Notes: generated by a model from the letters alone, not told the origin. 64,000 nt of DNA from Phenylobacterium sp. (GCF_016124325.1 NZ_WGNY01000019.1:186001-250000), one strand, 5' to 3'; numbered from the stretch's first letter, positions 16,253 through 25,578 are shown. Numbers and translations: made by a program.

Positions 16253-17845
16253 GTGGCCCGCGCCCGCGTCAATCTCACCCGCCGGATCGTCGAGGGCGCG
16301 CCCGCCGGAGACGCCGCGGCCTTCGTCTGGGACGCCGCCGTCCGGGGCTTCGGCGTGCGCATCTGGCCGAGCGGACAGCGCATCTATTTGGTCCAGTATC
16401 GGGTGGGCGGGCGCACCCGGCGCTACCGGATCGGGCCGCATGGAGCGCCCTGGACGGTGGAGAGCGCCCGCGACCAGGCCCGCGTCGTCCTGGGACGCGT
16501 GGCCGCCGGCGAGGATCCGCAGGCCGACCGGGCCTGCGACCGCCGCGCCATCACCGTGGCCCGGCTCTGCGACCTCTACCTCGCCGAGGGCCTGGCGACG
16601 CGCAAGCCCACCTCCATCGCCTCGGCCCGGTCCGACATCGAGAACCACATCAAGCCCCTCCTCGGGGCCCGGCGGGCGAGCGACATCGCGCGCCAGGACG
16701 TGGAGCGGCTGCTGCTGGACGTCAGCGCCGGCCGGACCGCCCGCCGGCGCAGGACCTGCGCGCGCGGGCTCTCGCGGGTGCGCGGCGGCCGCGGGGCCGC
16801 CAACTCGGCGGTGCGCACCTTCTCGGCCGTCCTGGGCTTTGCGGTCGGCCGCCAGCTGCGGCCCGACAATCCGGCCTGGCGGGTGCGCCGCTTCCCCGAG
16901 CGCAAGCTGGAACGGTTCCTCTCGCCGCAGGAGCTCGGCCGGCTGGGCGAGGCCCTGGCGGCGGCCGAGGCCCTGGGGGTGGAGAGCCCCTACGCGCTCG
17001 CCGCCATCCGCCTCCTGATCCTCACCGGATGCCGCAAGAACGAAATCCTGACCGCCCGGCGGGCCTGGCTCGACGCCTACCACCGCTGCCTGCGCCTGCC
17101 CGACAGCAAGACCGGCGCGAAGGTCGTCTATCTCGGCGCGGCGGCGATGAAGATCGTCCAGGACCTGGTCGAGGTCCCCGGCAACCCCTACCTGCTGCCC
17201 GGTCGCGGCGGGGAAGGGCCCCTCATCAATCTCCAGACCCCCTGGAACCGCATCCGCAAGGCCGCGGGGCTTCAGGACGTGCGGATCCACGACCTGCGCC
17301 ATTCCTTCGCCAGCCTCGGCGTCGCCAACGGCGACAGCCTCTATGTGGTGGGCGCGCTGCTGGGCCACCGCAGCGCCAAGACCACCCAGCGTTACGCCCA
17401 CCTGGCCGACCATCCGGTGAAGGCCGCCGCCGACCGGATCGCCCAGGAGATCGCCCTGCTGATCGGCGCGGAGATGGCCGACCTGCCCGAACCGGCCGAA
17501 CGCGCGGCGCAGCAGGCCCAGGCGCGGGAGGCCGAGGCGAGCGCCCGCGCGGGCTCGGTGATCGGCGAGGTGCGGCGCGCGCGCTGGCTCGACACCCCGG
17601 CCGCCGCCGCCAAGCTCGGCAATACGGTGGGCACGCTGCAGACCTGGCGCTGGATGGGCGTGGGGCCGGCGTTCCGCAAGATCGGCCGGCGCGTGGTCTA
17701 TGCGGCCGAGGAGCTGAAGGCCTGGGCGCGGCGGACAGGCGCGCCCCTGGCGCGGCCGGCCCCGGTCGCGCCGGCGATCCCGGAGGGGCCGAACGTGGTG
17801 CTGCTTGGCCGCCATCGCCGGGCCGGAGGCGGGGCGAGCGCGTGA
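16253..17845 (+). CDS. int: Tyrosine integrase with C-terminal excisionase-like HTH fusion
   Basis: About 530 residues from GTG 16253 (a TTG at 16214 in the same frame is possible). An N-terminal arm-type DNA-binding domain (FGVRIWPSGQRIYLVQYRVGGR) precedes a SAM-like core-binding domain and the catalytic domain. Catalytic residues: Arg261 (TGCRKNEI), Lys287, His346 and Arg349 (HDLRHSF), His372 (LLGHRSAKTTQRY) and nucleophile Tyr381. Uncommonly, residues about 444-495 form a MerR/AlpA-type HTH (WLDTPAAAAKLGNTVGTLQTW...FRKIGRRVVYAAEELKAWARR), as found in stand-alone excisionases. The gene abuts a tRNA-like remnant and should mobilise the element to its right. Confidence 0.9.
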   Translation: MARARVNLTRRIVEGAPAGDAAAFVWDAAVRGFGVRIWPSGQRIYLVQYRVGGRTRRYRIGPHGAPWTVESARDQARVVLGRVAAGEDPQADRACDRRAITVARLCDLYLAEGLATRKPTSIASARSDIENHIKPLLGARRASDIARQDVERLLLDVSAGRTARRRRTCARGLSRVRGGRGAANSAVRTFSAVLGFAVGRQLRPDNPAWRVRRFPERKLERFLSPQELGRLGEALAAAEALGVESPYALAAIRLLILTGCRKNEILTARRAWLDAYHRCLRLPDSKTGAKVVYLGAAAMKIVQDLVEVPGNPYLLPGRGGEGPLINLQTPWNRIRKAAGLQDVRIHDLRHSFASLGVANGDSLYVVGALLGHRSAKTTQRYAHLADHPVKAAADRIAQEIALLIGAEMADLPEPAERAAQQAQAREAEASARAGSVIGEVRRARWLDTPAAAAKLGNTVGTLQTWRWMGVGPAFRKIGRRVVYAAEELKAWARRTGAPLARPAPVAPAIPEGPNVVLLGRHRRAGGGASA

Positions 17846-17894
17846 CCCGCGCCTCGCCGCGGCGGCGTCGGGCCGTAGCCGGGGCGGCGGCCGC

Positions 17895-18120
17895 CTAGGG
17901 GCAGGGCTGAGCCGCCGAGGCGCCGTCCTCGGCGACCTCGCGCCAGCACGCCGCCGCATCGGACATCTGCGTCCAGGCGAGCGCGAGGCCGACACAGACA
18001 AGCGCGAGCGCGACGCAGGCGAGCGCCAGCCAGCGCGCCGCGGCGCGATCGCGCGCCGGACCCTCCTTGGGCGCGCGGGGATCGCCTGGAACGTCGCTGG
18101 GCAGCGCCGGCTCCTCCGGA
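17895..18120 (-). CDS. Possible small single-pass membrane protein, start unresolved
   Basis: A minus-strand frame ending with TAG at 17895-17897 encodes a hydrophobic helix (ARWLALACVALALVCVGLALAW), then a short tail with two Cys (DAAACWREV and AQPCP). GC-rich third positions support coding. However, no ATG, GTG or TTG is available upstream of the helix in this frame before the end of the preceding gene, so the start codon is unresolved. It may be an N-terminally decayed gene. Nothing else is seen between the integrase and the 740-residue recombinase. Confidence 0.3.
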
Positions 18121-18171
18121 CAATTCGGTTCGTGGGCGCGATCCTGCCCTCCAATCGCGACGGACGGAAGG

Positions 18172-20394
18172 TCAGGTCGCGGTCCAGACCCGGTCCAGCA
18201 CCTCCGCGGCGATCCGGGTCTTGTCGAGCGGCATGTAGCGTCCGTAGTGCTCGGCGATGGTCCGGGGCGCGTCCTGGATGGCGTAGCTCGCCTGGCGGTA
18301 GCTGCCGGTCTGCTTGAGGACGTGGGTGGCGACGACGTCGCGGACGTTGTGCGGACCGTGCGGCAGCAGGCCGGCCACCGCGCCGCGGCCGGTGTAGGGA
18401 TTGTAGATCCCGTGGCGCTGGATGATCGTCCGCCAGGCCACGTAGAAGGCGCCCTGGCCGAAGGCCGCGCTCTGGCGGCCGCGCGGACGGCGCACGAAGA
18501 AGGTCCCCGGGTCGTCCCGGCCGTCCAGCAGCACGGCTCGGTCCTGGTCCAGCCAGGCCTCGATCTGGGCGTAGAGGCCGCCCACGTCGGACAGCCGCAA
18601 TTCGAAGGGCCGCCCCTCGAAGAAGGACGAGCCCGCGTTCTTGAACGCGCAGGCCGGCGCGAACACCTCCCAGCCCTGGCGCCGGTCGTTCCAGCGCAGT
18701 TCGCCGCGCCCCAGCCGCTCCAGCCGAAGTTCCGAGCTGAGCGCCGCGCCCCGGGGACAGACCAGCAGCTCGCGCAGATTGCGCTGCCGGAAGCCGAGGT
18801 GGAGGCCCAGCCGGATCATCAGGAAGTCGCGGGTGGCCTCGGCCGCCCGGCGCGGATCGGCCCGGCGGTTCGGCCGTCGCGCCAGCGCCTCCTCGGCGAT
18901 GCGGGCGTAGACGCCCACGGGACTGTCGGCCTCCAGGACGACGCGGACCGCCTCGAAGCGGTCGTGGTGGACCTGGCGCAACCGGCGCAGGTCGCGTTGG
19001 CGCCCGGCGGCGTAGCGATGGAAGCGGCCGCAGGCGCCGGCCCAGTCGGCCCGGGCCGCCTCGACCTCTTCGGCGCCGACCAGCCCCGGAACCGGGGCGA
19101 GGCGGGCCGAAAGTCCCGGGGACTGGGCGATCCAGCCGGCCTCGGGCGCGGCGAGGCTGGCGGCGAGGCCGAGGAGGCTCACCTCCCAGGTCGTGAAGAA
19201 CCCCCGTCGCCGGCGGCGCCATTCCAGGTACCAGTCCCAGACCGCCGGAAACACCAGCAGCCCGAGCCCCAGGGCCTCCGGGTCGACGCCGGCGCCGGCG
19301 ACCGGGCTGTCGGGCGCGGCGACCAGGGCCCCGAACACCACGCTGAGGTGCTCGACCGACAGGCCCGCCGTGTGCCGGTTCCAGGCGGTGGCGCGCTGCA
19401 GGCTGGGCGCGGTGAGCGGGCTGGTCTTGAAGGCCACGAGCGCGGCCATCTCCGCCGCCAGCGCCGGCGGCGCCAGCACCGTGTTGCTGAAGCGCCGGTC
19501 GCGGGCGCGGGCCTGCGGGGAGGTCCGCTGGACGCCCCGCAGCTCCGGGAAGCGGACGCCGAAGCGCCGGATCTGGGCCGCGCTCAGGAAGCGCCGGTAG
19601 TCGGTGGCGCCGCGGACGACCACGTCGCGGATCCAGGTCACGATCTCGTCCTGCTCGGCCTTCGGCCGACGGTCGAAGTCGTCGGGCAGGTGCCAGGCCA
19701 TCAGCGCCCGCTCCTGGCCGCCGAGCCGGGCGGGGGCCAAGCCGGTCAGTGTCCGGTAGGGCCGCGGCAGCCGCGAAAGCAGCCCGCCGGCCTCGAGGCC
19801 CCAGTGGCGCTCCAGCCCGGCCACGGCGGCGCGGCTGGCCGGGGCCGAGGGGCTCGCCAGGCCCAAGGCCCACCGGCGGATAGCCTTGGCGCCCACCCCG
19901 CAGCCCATCGCCCGCAGGGTCCGGGCGAGGCTCGCGCCGGTCTCGCCGCGGCGCGCCATCTCGCGGGCGAGCACCTCGCGGAACGGGGCGCCGTCGGCGG
20001 GCGGACCGGACCGCAGCCGAGCGCTCCCGAGACCGTCGGGCCGGGGCGGAAGCGAGGCGGGGGGATCGGGCGGCGGCGGGACCGGGCGGCCGCGTCGCGC
20101 CCGCAGGGCCCGGTGCAGGGCGTGGAACACCGGGGCCAGCACCCGGCGGCCCGCGCGCAGCCGGCCCAGGTCGATATCGCAGCGTTCGGCGATCACGTTC
20201 CAGCGAAAGCCCCGCCCCCGGGCGGGCAGGGTCCCGCCCCGATAGAAGAGGTCGACGAGCCAGGCGCGCAGGCGCTCGACCTCGCGCGGCGGCAGGACGT
20301 GGGGCCCGCGCAGGCGCAGGAAGTCCGAGATCGCCCAGGCGCTTTCGGCGAGGTCGCTGTCGGACAGCTCGCCGTCCGCCCCTTCGTGTCCCAT
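18172..20394 (-). CDS. Large divergent tyrosine recombinase-like protein
   Basis: 740 residues, not assignable to a named family from memory. The last 220 residues have the plan of a tyrosine recombinase: a box I Arg in GLHLGFRQRNLREL (R536 or R538), a box II HNVRD (H682, R685) within LLPHGPHNVRDVVATHVLKQTGSYRQASYAI, and a candidate nucleophile Tyr717 or Tyr720 in AEHYGRYMPLDK. Residues about 138-185 resemble an HTH (FREVLAREMARRGETGASLARTL...IRRWALGLASPS). The protein is roughly twice the length of a usual integrase. ATG 20394 is chosen because upstream sequence is low-complexity Arg/Pro/Ala. Confidence 0.6.
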   Translation of the reverse strand: MGHEGADGELSDSDLAESAWAISDFLRLRGPHVLPPREVERLRAWLVDLFYRGGTLPARGRGFRWNVIAERCDIDLGRLRAGRRVLAPVFHALHRALRARRGRPVPPPPDPPASLPPRPDGLGSARLRSGPPADGAPFREVLAREMARRGETGASLARTLRAMGCGVGAKAIRRWALGLASPSAPASRAAVAGLERHWGLEAGGLLSRLPRPYRTLTGLAPARLGGQERALMAWHLPDDFDRRPKAEQDEIVTWIRDVVVRGATDYRRFLSAAQIRRFGVRFPELRGVQRTSPQARARDRRFSNTVLAPPALAAEMAALVAFKTSPLTAPSLQRATAWNRHTAGLSVEHLSVVFGALVAAPDSPVAGAGVDPEALGLGLLVFPAVWDWYLEWRRRRRGFFTTWEVSLLGLAASLAAPEAGWIAQSPGLSARLAPVPGLVGAEEVEAARADWAGACGRFHRYAAGRQRDLRRLRQVHHDRFEAVRVVLEADSPVGVYARIAEEALARRPNRRADPRRAAEATRDFLMIRLGLHLGFRQRNLRELLVCPRGAALSSELRLERLGRGELRWNDRRQGWEVFAPACAFKNAGSSFFEGRPFELRLSDVGGLYAQIEAWLDQDRAVLLDGRDDPGTFFVRRPRGRQSAAFGQGAFYVAWRTIIQRHGIYNPYTGRGAVAGLLPHGPHNVRDVVATHVLKQTGSYRQASYAIQDAPRTIAEHYGRYMPLDKTRIAAEVLDRVWTAT

Positions 20395-20506
20395 GCCGCG
20401 CCCCGCCCCAGCTGTCCGGGCGCAGAGACGCAATCGCGGCCGAAACACCCTCCCCGGGACGGGTCCCGCGACCGGATCTGACGCAGGTCGCGGCCAGACT
20501 GCGGCC

Positions 20507-20653
20507 ATGACACGAAGACCCGCATCCACGATGCTCTCGGTGCGCATCGCACGCTGGTTCGAGGCCCACGCCACGGGCTGGGGCGTCGCCGTCGTGCCGC
20601 TGCTCCTGCTGCTCGTCCTGCTGGCCGCCGCGGCGGGGTGGCTGGGGCGATGA
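20507..20653 (+). CDS. Small single-pass membrane protein
   Basis: 48 residues: a short basic N-terminus (RRPASTMLSVRIARWFEAHATG), then a strong hydrophobic helix (VAVVPLLLLLVLLAAAAGWLG). No Shine-Dalgarno site is convincing. It is divergent from the large recombinase gene. The function is unknown and coding status moderately uncertain. Confidence 0.4.
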   Translation: MTRRPASTMLSVRIARWFEAHATGWGVAVVPLLLLLVLLAAAAGWLGR

Positions 20654-20675
20654 CCGCGCCGGGGCGCGGCCGCGC

Positions 20676-21248
20676 TCAGTCGCGCAGCAGATAGGCCGCC
20701 ACGTCCGCCGGCCAGGCGGCGACGCATTCGGCGAACCGCGCGGCGTCCCCGGCGAACAGGGCGCGGGCGGCCTCCTCGAACCCCGGCCGGTCGCCGGCCA
20801 GCACGGCCATGGCGCGGTAGCGCGCATCGCGGGCCTGGCGCGCCAGGTCCGCCGGCGCCTGCTCGCGGCTGGCCTGCTCGACCAGCCGGCGCAGGGCCGC
20901 CGAGGCGCCCCCCGGCTGGGCCGCGAGCCAGGTCCAGTGCCGCGGCAGGAGCGTGACCTCGCGCGCGACCACGCCCAGCCGGGGCCGGCCGCGGGCCGGC
21001 CGCGCGCCGGCCGGCGCGGATGGGGGCGGGGTCCGTGCGGCCCGCCAGGCCGCGGCGGCCGCGTCCGGGTCCAGGCGCAGGTCGAGGTCGACGACATCGC
21101 CGGTGGCGTCCTCGAGCAGGACGACCGGGCCGGCGCCGACGCCGGGTTCGGCGGCGGCGGCGGCGAGCCCGCGGGCCACCTCGGCCAGGGCGCCGTGCGC
21201 CACGCGGCGTGCGCCGTGGAAGGCGGTGAAGGTCGAAGGTCGGTCCAT
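20676..21248 (-). CDS. DUF2239-family protein
   Basis: 190 residues from ATG 21248. It shows the DUF2239 pattern: TFTAFHGARRVAHGALAEVARGL at the N-terminus, VVLLEDATGDVVDLDLRLD, then GRPRLGVVAREVTLLPRHWTWLAAQPGGASAALRRLVEQA. The family is common in proteobacteria and its function is unknown. The C-terminal helices (ADLARQARDARYRAMAVLAGDRPGFEEAARALFAGD) repeat twice in a similar pattern. No operon partner is evident. Confidence 0.85.
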   Translation of the reverse strand: MDRPSTFTAFHGARRVAHGALAEVARGLAAAAAEPGVGAGPVVLLEDATGDVVDLDLRLDPDAAAAAWRAARTPPPSAPAGARPARGRPRLGVVAREVTLLPRHWTWLAAQPGGASAALRRLVEQASREQAPADLARQARDARYRAMAVLAGDRPGFEEAARALFAGDAARFAECVAAWPADVAAYLLRD

Positions 21249-21307
21249 GGCGGTCGCGGCGGGTCTGGGCTTCGCCGCGCCCGACGTCAATATCGTCCGG
21301 GGAAAAA

Positions 21308-22462
21308 TCAGCCGCCGCCGAGGCCCTGGACGATGGGCTCGCCCCGCGCCTCGCGGACCGCCGAGGCGACGATCGGGTCGAGCCAGTAGGCCGCCACCCA
21401 GCGCCGCAGCCAGGGGTCGCCGCCGGCGAACATCTCGGCCTGGTCCGAGACGTCGAGCCGGGCGCGGATTTCGCCGGGGGACAGGCCGGTCGCCGCCAGG
21501 GGCGCCACCTTGGCCCGGATCTCCGCCAGGGCGTCGATCAGGCGGCGCAGGCCGGCGGCGTCGTGCTGCGGCGGGCCGTGTCCGGGGACGAGCGTCCGGA
21601 AGGGGTAGGCTTCGAGCCTGCGCAGGGTCGCGATCCAGGCGCCCGGATAGCTCCCGTATCCGAACGGGACGGGCGTCACCACGATGTCGCCGCTGACGAG
21701 CACCTTCTGGCGCGGCAGCCAGGCGACCGCGTCGCCGTCGGTGTTGGCGCGGCCGAGGAAGGCGAGCTCCACCGGACGCTCGCGGTCGGGCAGGACGAGC
21801 CGCTCCGAAAACGCCTCGCGCGGGGCCACGGTGAGGGCGCCGTCCATGTCGCGGCGGTAGCTGTCGAACAGCGCCGCGGCGCGGGTCCAGCCGGTCTGTT
21901 CGGCCTCGGACGGGGCCGAGACGGCCATCCGCCGCGCGTAGTCCGAATAGCCCCGCAGCTTCGACTGCAGGGCGGCGTTGGCGGCCGGGTCGGGCGACGC
22001 CGGGGAATTCATGGCGCCTGGATCGCGCAGGTGGGCCTGGGTCGCGGCCGTGGCCAGGGTCCTGGCCGCCGGCCAGGCCGCGAGAATCTCCGAGAGCCCC
22101 TGGACGTGGTCGCCGTGCCAGTGAGTCAGGACCACGGCCTTCACCGGCTTGGCGCTGAGGGCCCGCACCTGGGCGACGATGCGACGGCCGGCGCCCGGCG
22201 ACCCGCCGGCGTCGATGAGCACCAGGCCGTCGGCCTGCTCCACGATCGTCACGTTTCCCGTCGGCTGGACCTGGAATCCTGTCTCGACCAGGACCCAGAC
22301 GCCCGGGGCCACGTCCAGGCGGGTCTGGAGTCCACCCGCCGTCGCGGTGGCCGGGGGCCCCGCGGCGATGTCGCCGGCGGGCGCCGGCGCGGCCGGGCCG
22401 GCGCCCAGGAGGGCGGCGGCGAACAGGGCGAGGCGCAGCGGCGCGCCGTGGCGACGGGACAT
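21308..22462 (-). CDS. Exported metallo-beta-lactamase-fold hydrolase
   Basis: 384 residues with a signal peptide (MSRRHGAPLRLALFAAALLGAGPAAPAPA). The MBL-fold motif THWHGDHVQG (HxHxDH) is intact, with ADGLVLIDAGGSPGAGRRI before it, RANTDGDAVAWLP in the third-ligand region and LVPGHGPPQHD near the end. The NTDGD segment has Asn where many relatives have His. Relatives include quinoprotein-relay-type and B-lactamase-like periplasmic hydrolases; substrate unknown. ATG 22462 starts the signal peptide cleanly; the upstream extension is not protein-like. Confidence 0.85.
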   Translation of the reverse strand: MSRRHGAPLRLALFAAALLGAGPAAPAPAGDIAAGPPATATAGGLQTRLDVAPGVWVLVETGFQVQPTGNVTIVEQADGLVLIDAGGSPGAGRRIVAQVRALSAKPVKAVVLTHWHGDHVQGLSEILAAWPAARTLATAATQAHLRDPGAMNSPASPDPAANAALQSKLRGYSDYARRMAVSAPSEAEQTGWTRAAALFDSYRRDMDGALTVAPREAFSERLVLPDRERPVELAFLGRANTDGDAVAWLPRQKVLVSGDIVVTPVPFGYGSYPGAWIATLRRLEAYPFRTLVPGHGPPQHDAAGLRRLIDALAEIRAKVAPLAATGLSPGEIRARLDVSDQAEMFAGGDPWLRRWVAAYWLDPIVASAVREARGEPIVQGLGGG

Positions 22463-22622
22463 GCGCCTACCGGCGGACGTCCCGTGGGTCGGGTCAATTG
22501 AAACGGGCTCATGGAAGCCGCGCGACCGGCGCGGCGCTCGGAAATTAACGATCATGCTTGAGACGTGGTCAAGCACGCTGAAATATAACGGTTTTCCGGG
22601 GACGTTGCGGTAGGAGTCCGTC

Positions 22623-22745
22623 GTGCCGGAGTTGATTAGGCACGTGATCGATCTGGTCGAGATGCGGCCGATGACCACCGCGGCGGTGGCGGCGGCGGTC
22701 GTTCTCTACATCCGCTTCATGACCCGGGGACCCTACACGCGCTAG
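22623..22745 (+). CDS. Short membrane-anchored peptide of 40 residues
   Basis: GTG 22623 is preceded by AGGAG with about 7 bases of spacing. The product begins MPELIRHVIDLVEMRP and has a hydrophobic stretch MTTAAVAAAVVLYIRFM followed by a basic tail. It lies between two minus-strand genes in a region otherwise empty. Function unknown. Confidence 0.4.
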   Translation: MPELIRHVIDLVEMRPMTTAAVAAAVVLYIRFMTRGPYTR

Positions 22746-22811
22746 AGGCTGCTCGTCCGGGCGGGCGAACCGGCGTCCGCGTCGCCCTGACGGCCCCCGA
22801 GCGGCGCCCGA

Positions 22812-24491
22812 TCAGCCCGCGAGGAGGCGAACGAGGTTCATCTTCGCGAGCATGCCGACGATATAGACGCCGGCATCGGCCGACAGTCCGCCGACGGCGG
22901 CGAGGTCGGCGACGGTGGACGGGCCGGCGGCCAGGCGCTCGAGGATGCCCAGCGCCAGCGCCTCGGGCAACCGCGCGCCCGCGAAGAGCACGTGGGCCCG
23001 CCGCCTCCGGTAGACCGCGTCGGCCTCGTCCGACGCCAGCGCGACGACGGTCTGGCCGGTGATGAGGTCGGTCGGATAGTGGCCGAAGGCGTGGAAGGGG
23101 TCGAGATTGCCGGCGCCCGACCACGGCGCCCGCGCCAGCCATGCCGCTTCGGCGGGATCGGTCGATGCCGCGAGGCGCCGGGCGTTCAGTTCGTCCCACA
23201 GCGCCTGGTACTGGTGGAAGACGTGGCTCCAGTCGAACAGGCTTCGCGCGCGCTCGCGCCCGGCCGCGCCCATCCGCTTGCGCAGCGCCGGGTCGCGGAT
23301 CAGCAGGGCCAGCCGGTCGACCAGTTGGGCGTGGTCCATGGAGGTCGCCATGGCGGCGGCCAGCAGATAGTAGTCGTAGTCGATCTTGGAGACTTCGAGC
23401 TCCCGGGCGAGGTCGGCGCCGGCCGCGCCGGCCGCCGGGGCCCAGGTCGAGATGCGGAAGCCGTCGACGCCGTCGCGGACCGTGTCCTTGTAGCCGTCCC
23501 AGTCGGACACGACCGTCGGCAGGCCGCAGGCCATGGCCTCCAGCGGCGTGAGGCCGAAGGTCTCCTGAATGCCGTCGGACAGCGACACGAAGATGTCGGC
23601 CGCCGCCCAGGCGTGGTTGCGCTCGGGCGCGAGGCGGCCATCGACGGTGATCGTCCGCACGCTCGGGCAAAAGTGGCCTGGGCTGTGCTGGAACACTTCG
23701 TCGATGGCCTCGTTCGGGGCCCAGCCGCACTGCACGAGCACGACCCGCGCGCCGGTCTCGCGGGCCGCGTCCTCAAGGCCGAGATACATGGCCGCAGGGT
23801 GGTGTTTGCCGGAGAAGGTGAAGCGCCCGACGAACAGCGCGACGACCTCGTCCGGCGCGACGCCCAGCGCGGCCCGGGCGGCGTGGCGCTGATCGTCGGT
23901 GAAGTCGAAGTCGCGGCAGTGGACGCCGAGCGGGATGACCGGCAACTGGGGGCCGGCGATGCGGACGCCGTCCCCGAGGCGCCAGCGCAGATAGTCCGCG
24001 TGGGCTTCATGTATGCGCCGGACAGTCTCGGCGACCGCCTGGGAGGTGCAGATCAGCGCGTCCCAGGGCGCGACCGGGCTGGTGAGCAGGTCGGCGATGA
24101 GCTGCATCGTCCCGGGCGTGGCGGTCGTATGCGTGACGCCGCAGAGCGAATAGGCCGCCGGGCCGGCGCGGAGGCGCGGACGAGCGAAGTTGGGCAGGCT
24201 CGGGTCGGCGAGGTAGAGGATGCCGCCGGCCGCCCCGATGGCGCCGAGCCGCGTCGGCCGGATCCACCCGCACACCGCCTTCGGATCGATGCCATGCACC
24301 GTGTCGGCGAACGCCTTCGCAGAGGATTCGTGGGCGGTGTAGCAGTGCATCGCCGCGTCGCCGCGGGCGTCCACCGCCGCGCGCAGGAATCCGTGGCCGG
24401 CCACCTGGCGGCCCATGAGCCACGAGCGGGAAACATCGTAGCCGTCGGGTTCGAAGCGGATGACGGCCTTGGCGGGCGGTGTTGCGGCCAT
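22812..24491 (-). CDS. Glycosyltransferase family 4 (GT-B) with C-terminal extension
   Basis: 559 residues from ATG 24491. The GT-B fold is shown by VVALFVGRFTFSGKHHPAAMYLGL at the start of the C-terminal nucleotide-binding half, and by the EX7E-type donor site SDGIQETFGLTPLEAMACGLPTVVSDWDGYKD. The last 90 residues, after the GT domain (DLITGQTVVALASDEADAVYRRRRAHVLFAG...), look like an appended winged-helix-like helical domain. The protein probably transfers a sugar to a surface glycan or protein. The two family-9-like genes next to it may act in the same pathway. Confidence 0.82.
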   Translation of the reverse strand: MAATPPAKAVIRFEPDGYDVSRSWLMGRQVAGHGFLRAAVDARGDAAMHCYTAHESSAKAFADTVHGIDPKAVCGWIRPTRLGAIGAAGGILYLADPSLPNFARPRLRAGPAAYSLCGVTHTTATPGTMQLIADLLTSPVAPWDALICTSQAVAETVRRIHEAHADYLRWRLGDGVRIAGPQLPVIPLGVHCRDFDFTDDQRHAARAALGVAPDEVVALFVGRFTFSGKHHPAAMYLGLEDAARETGARVVLVQCGWAPNEAIDEVFQHSPGHFCPSVRTITVDGRLAPERNHAWAAADIFVSLSDGIQETFGLTPLEAMACGLPTVVSDWDGYKDTVRDGVDGFRISTWAPAAGAAGADLARELEVSKIDYDYYLLAAAMATSMDHAQLVDRLALLIRDPALRKRMGAAGRERARSLFDWSHVFHQYQALWDELNARRLAASTDPAEAAWLARAPWSGAGNLDPFHAFGHYPTDLITGQTVVALASDEADAVYRRRRAHVLFAGARLPEALALGILERLAAGPSTVADLAAVGGLSADAGVYIVGMLAKMNLVRLLAG

Positions 24492-24708
24492 GGCTCCGCC
24501 TAGCCGAGGGCCGGGCGCGCGCCAAGGGCGGAAGCGGCTCCCAAGGTTCGGTCGGCCCCGGATTCGGCCGGCGGATCGCCACACACTCGCGGCGTTCGGC
24601 GTCGGGCGAGCTACTGCGACCAACGCCCGCCACCCCGCCGCGTATGGCGCAGGTCGGGCAATGCCCCTTGGTGGAATTCGCCGCCTGCGCGTCGGCTCGC
24701 AACGGGGC

Positions 24709-25578
24709 CTAGCGCGTCGCGAGCCCGGTGATTTCGGCCTCCACCTGATCGATCACTTTCGACCATTCACCCGGCTTGGTCTGCCGCAGGAGGCGTGCTT
24801 TCGGATACCAGGGCGAGGCGACGCCATCGGCCCAGCGCCAATCCATCCCGTTGAATGGAAGCAGGATCCAGGTCGGCTTGCCCATGGAGGCGGCGAGATG
24901 GGCGACGGAGGTGTCCACCGAGACGATCAGGTCAAGGTCCGCGATCACGTCGGCCGTATCGGAAAAATCATAGCAGCCGGTGGACTCGGGTCTCAGATCG
25001 CGCCCGAGGCGGAGCAGGCGGCCGGCTTCGCCGTCCGGAAGTGAGCGCTGGGCGTCGTTGGGATGAGCGGGGTTGCCGGTCGGCACGACCCCGACGCCGC
25101 CGCCTCGGCCCCGGGCGAAGGGAAGGTAGACGGCCTCAGTCGGGGCCAATACGCCGAGGCGGAGCGGCAGCGACCCGATCGCGACCCAGTAGTCGCAGGG
25201 TGGAAACGGCCGTTCCGCGGCGAAGATTCGCGTCCGATAGCCGATCCGCTCGAAGATGCGGGCCATCTTCGGATGGCAGAGGACGACGATGTCGGCGCCT
25301 CGGGATCGCAGCGGCCCAAGGAAGCGGCCGAACATCAGGTGATCTCCGAACCCCTGTTCCGTACAGACGGCCACGGTCTTGCCGTCCAGGTCCTCGCCCA
25401 TCCATTCCGGCGCCGCTGTTGTCGGACGAACGATCGCCACGCCGGCGTCGTAGCGCGCCTCATGCAGTGGCCAGCCCTCTTCGAAGCGACCCAGCCGCAG
25501 CGCCTGGAGCCCGGCGCTGTATCGCGCCCGGGCGCTGTCGAGCCCTGGGGGATGCTGTCCGTCCGTCACCGGCGACAC
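24709..25578 (-). CDS. Glycosyltransferase family 9-like protein
   Basis: 289 residues. A single TPR-like unit (ARYSAGLQALRLGRFEEGWPLHEARYD) leads into a GT9/heptosyltransferase-like domain: TVAVCTEQGFGDHLMFGRFLGPLRSRG, then DLIVSVDTSVAHLAASMGKPTWILLPFNGMDWRWADGVASPWYPKARLLRQ. The DTSVAHLA...PTWILLP block is the donor-binding signature of this group, which often sits behind TPR arrays in flagellar or surface glycosylation loci. It is a paralogue of the next gene. Confidence 0.8.
   Translation of the reverse strand: MSPVTDGQHPPGLDSARARYSAGLQALRLGRFEEGWPLHEARYDAGVAIVRPTTAAPEWMGEDLDGKTVAVCTEQGFGDHLMFGRFLGPLRSRGADIVVLCHPKMARIFERIGYRTRIFAAERPFPPCDYWVAIGSLPLRLGVLAPTEAVYLPFARGRGGGVGVVPTGNPAHPNDAQRSLPDGEAGRLLRLGRDLRPESTGCYDFSDTADVIADLDLIVSVDTSVAHLAASMGKPTWILLPFNGMDWRWADGVASPWYPKARLLRQTKPGEWSKVIDQVEAEITGLATR

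Noticed and set aside
16148..21097. Uninterrupted minus-strand frame of about 1,650 codons
   Set aside because: It is Arg/Pro/Gly/Ala-rich and runs antisense to the integrase and out of frame with the 740-residue recombinase, DUF2239 and other supported genes. It is a by-product of high GC content.
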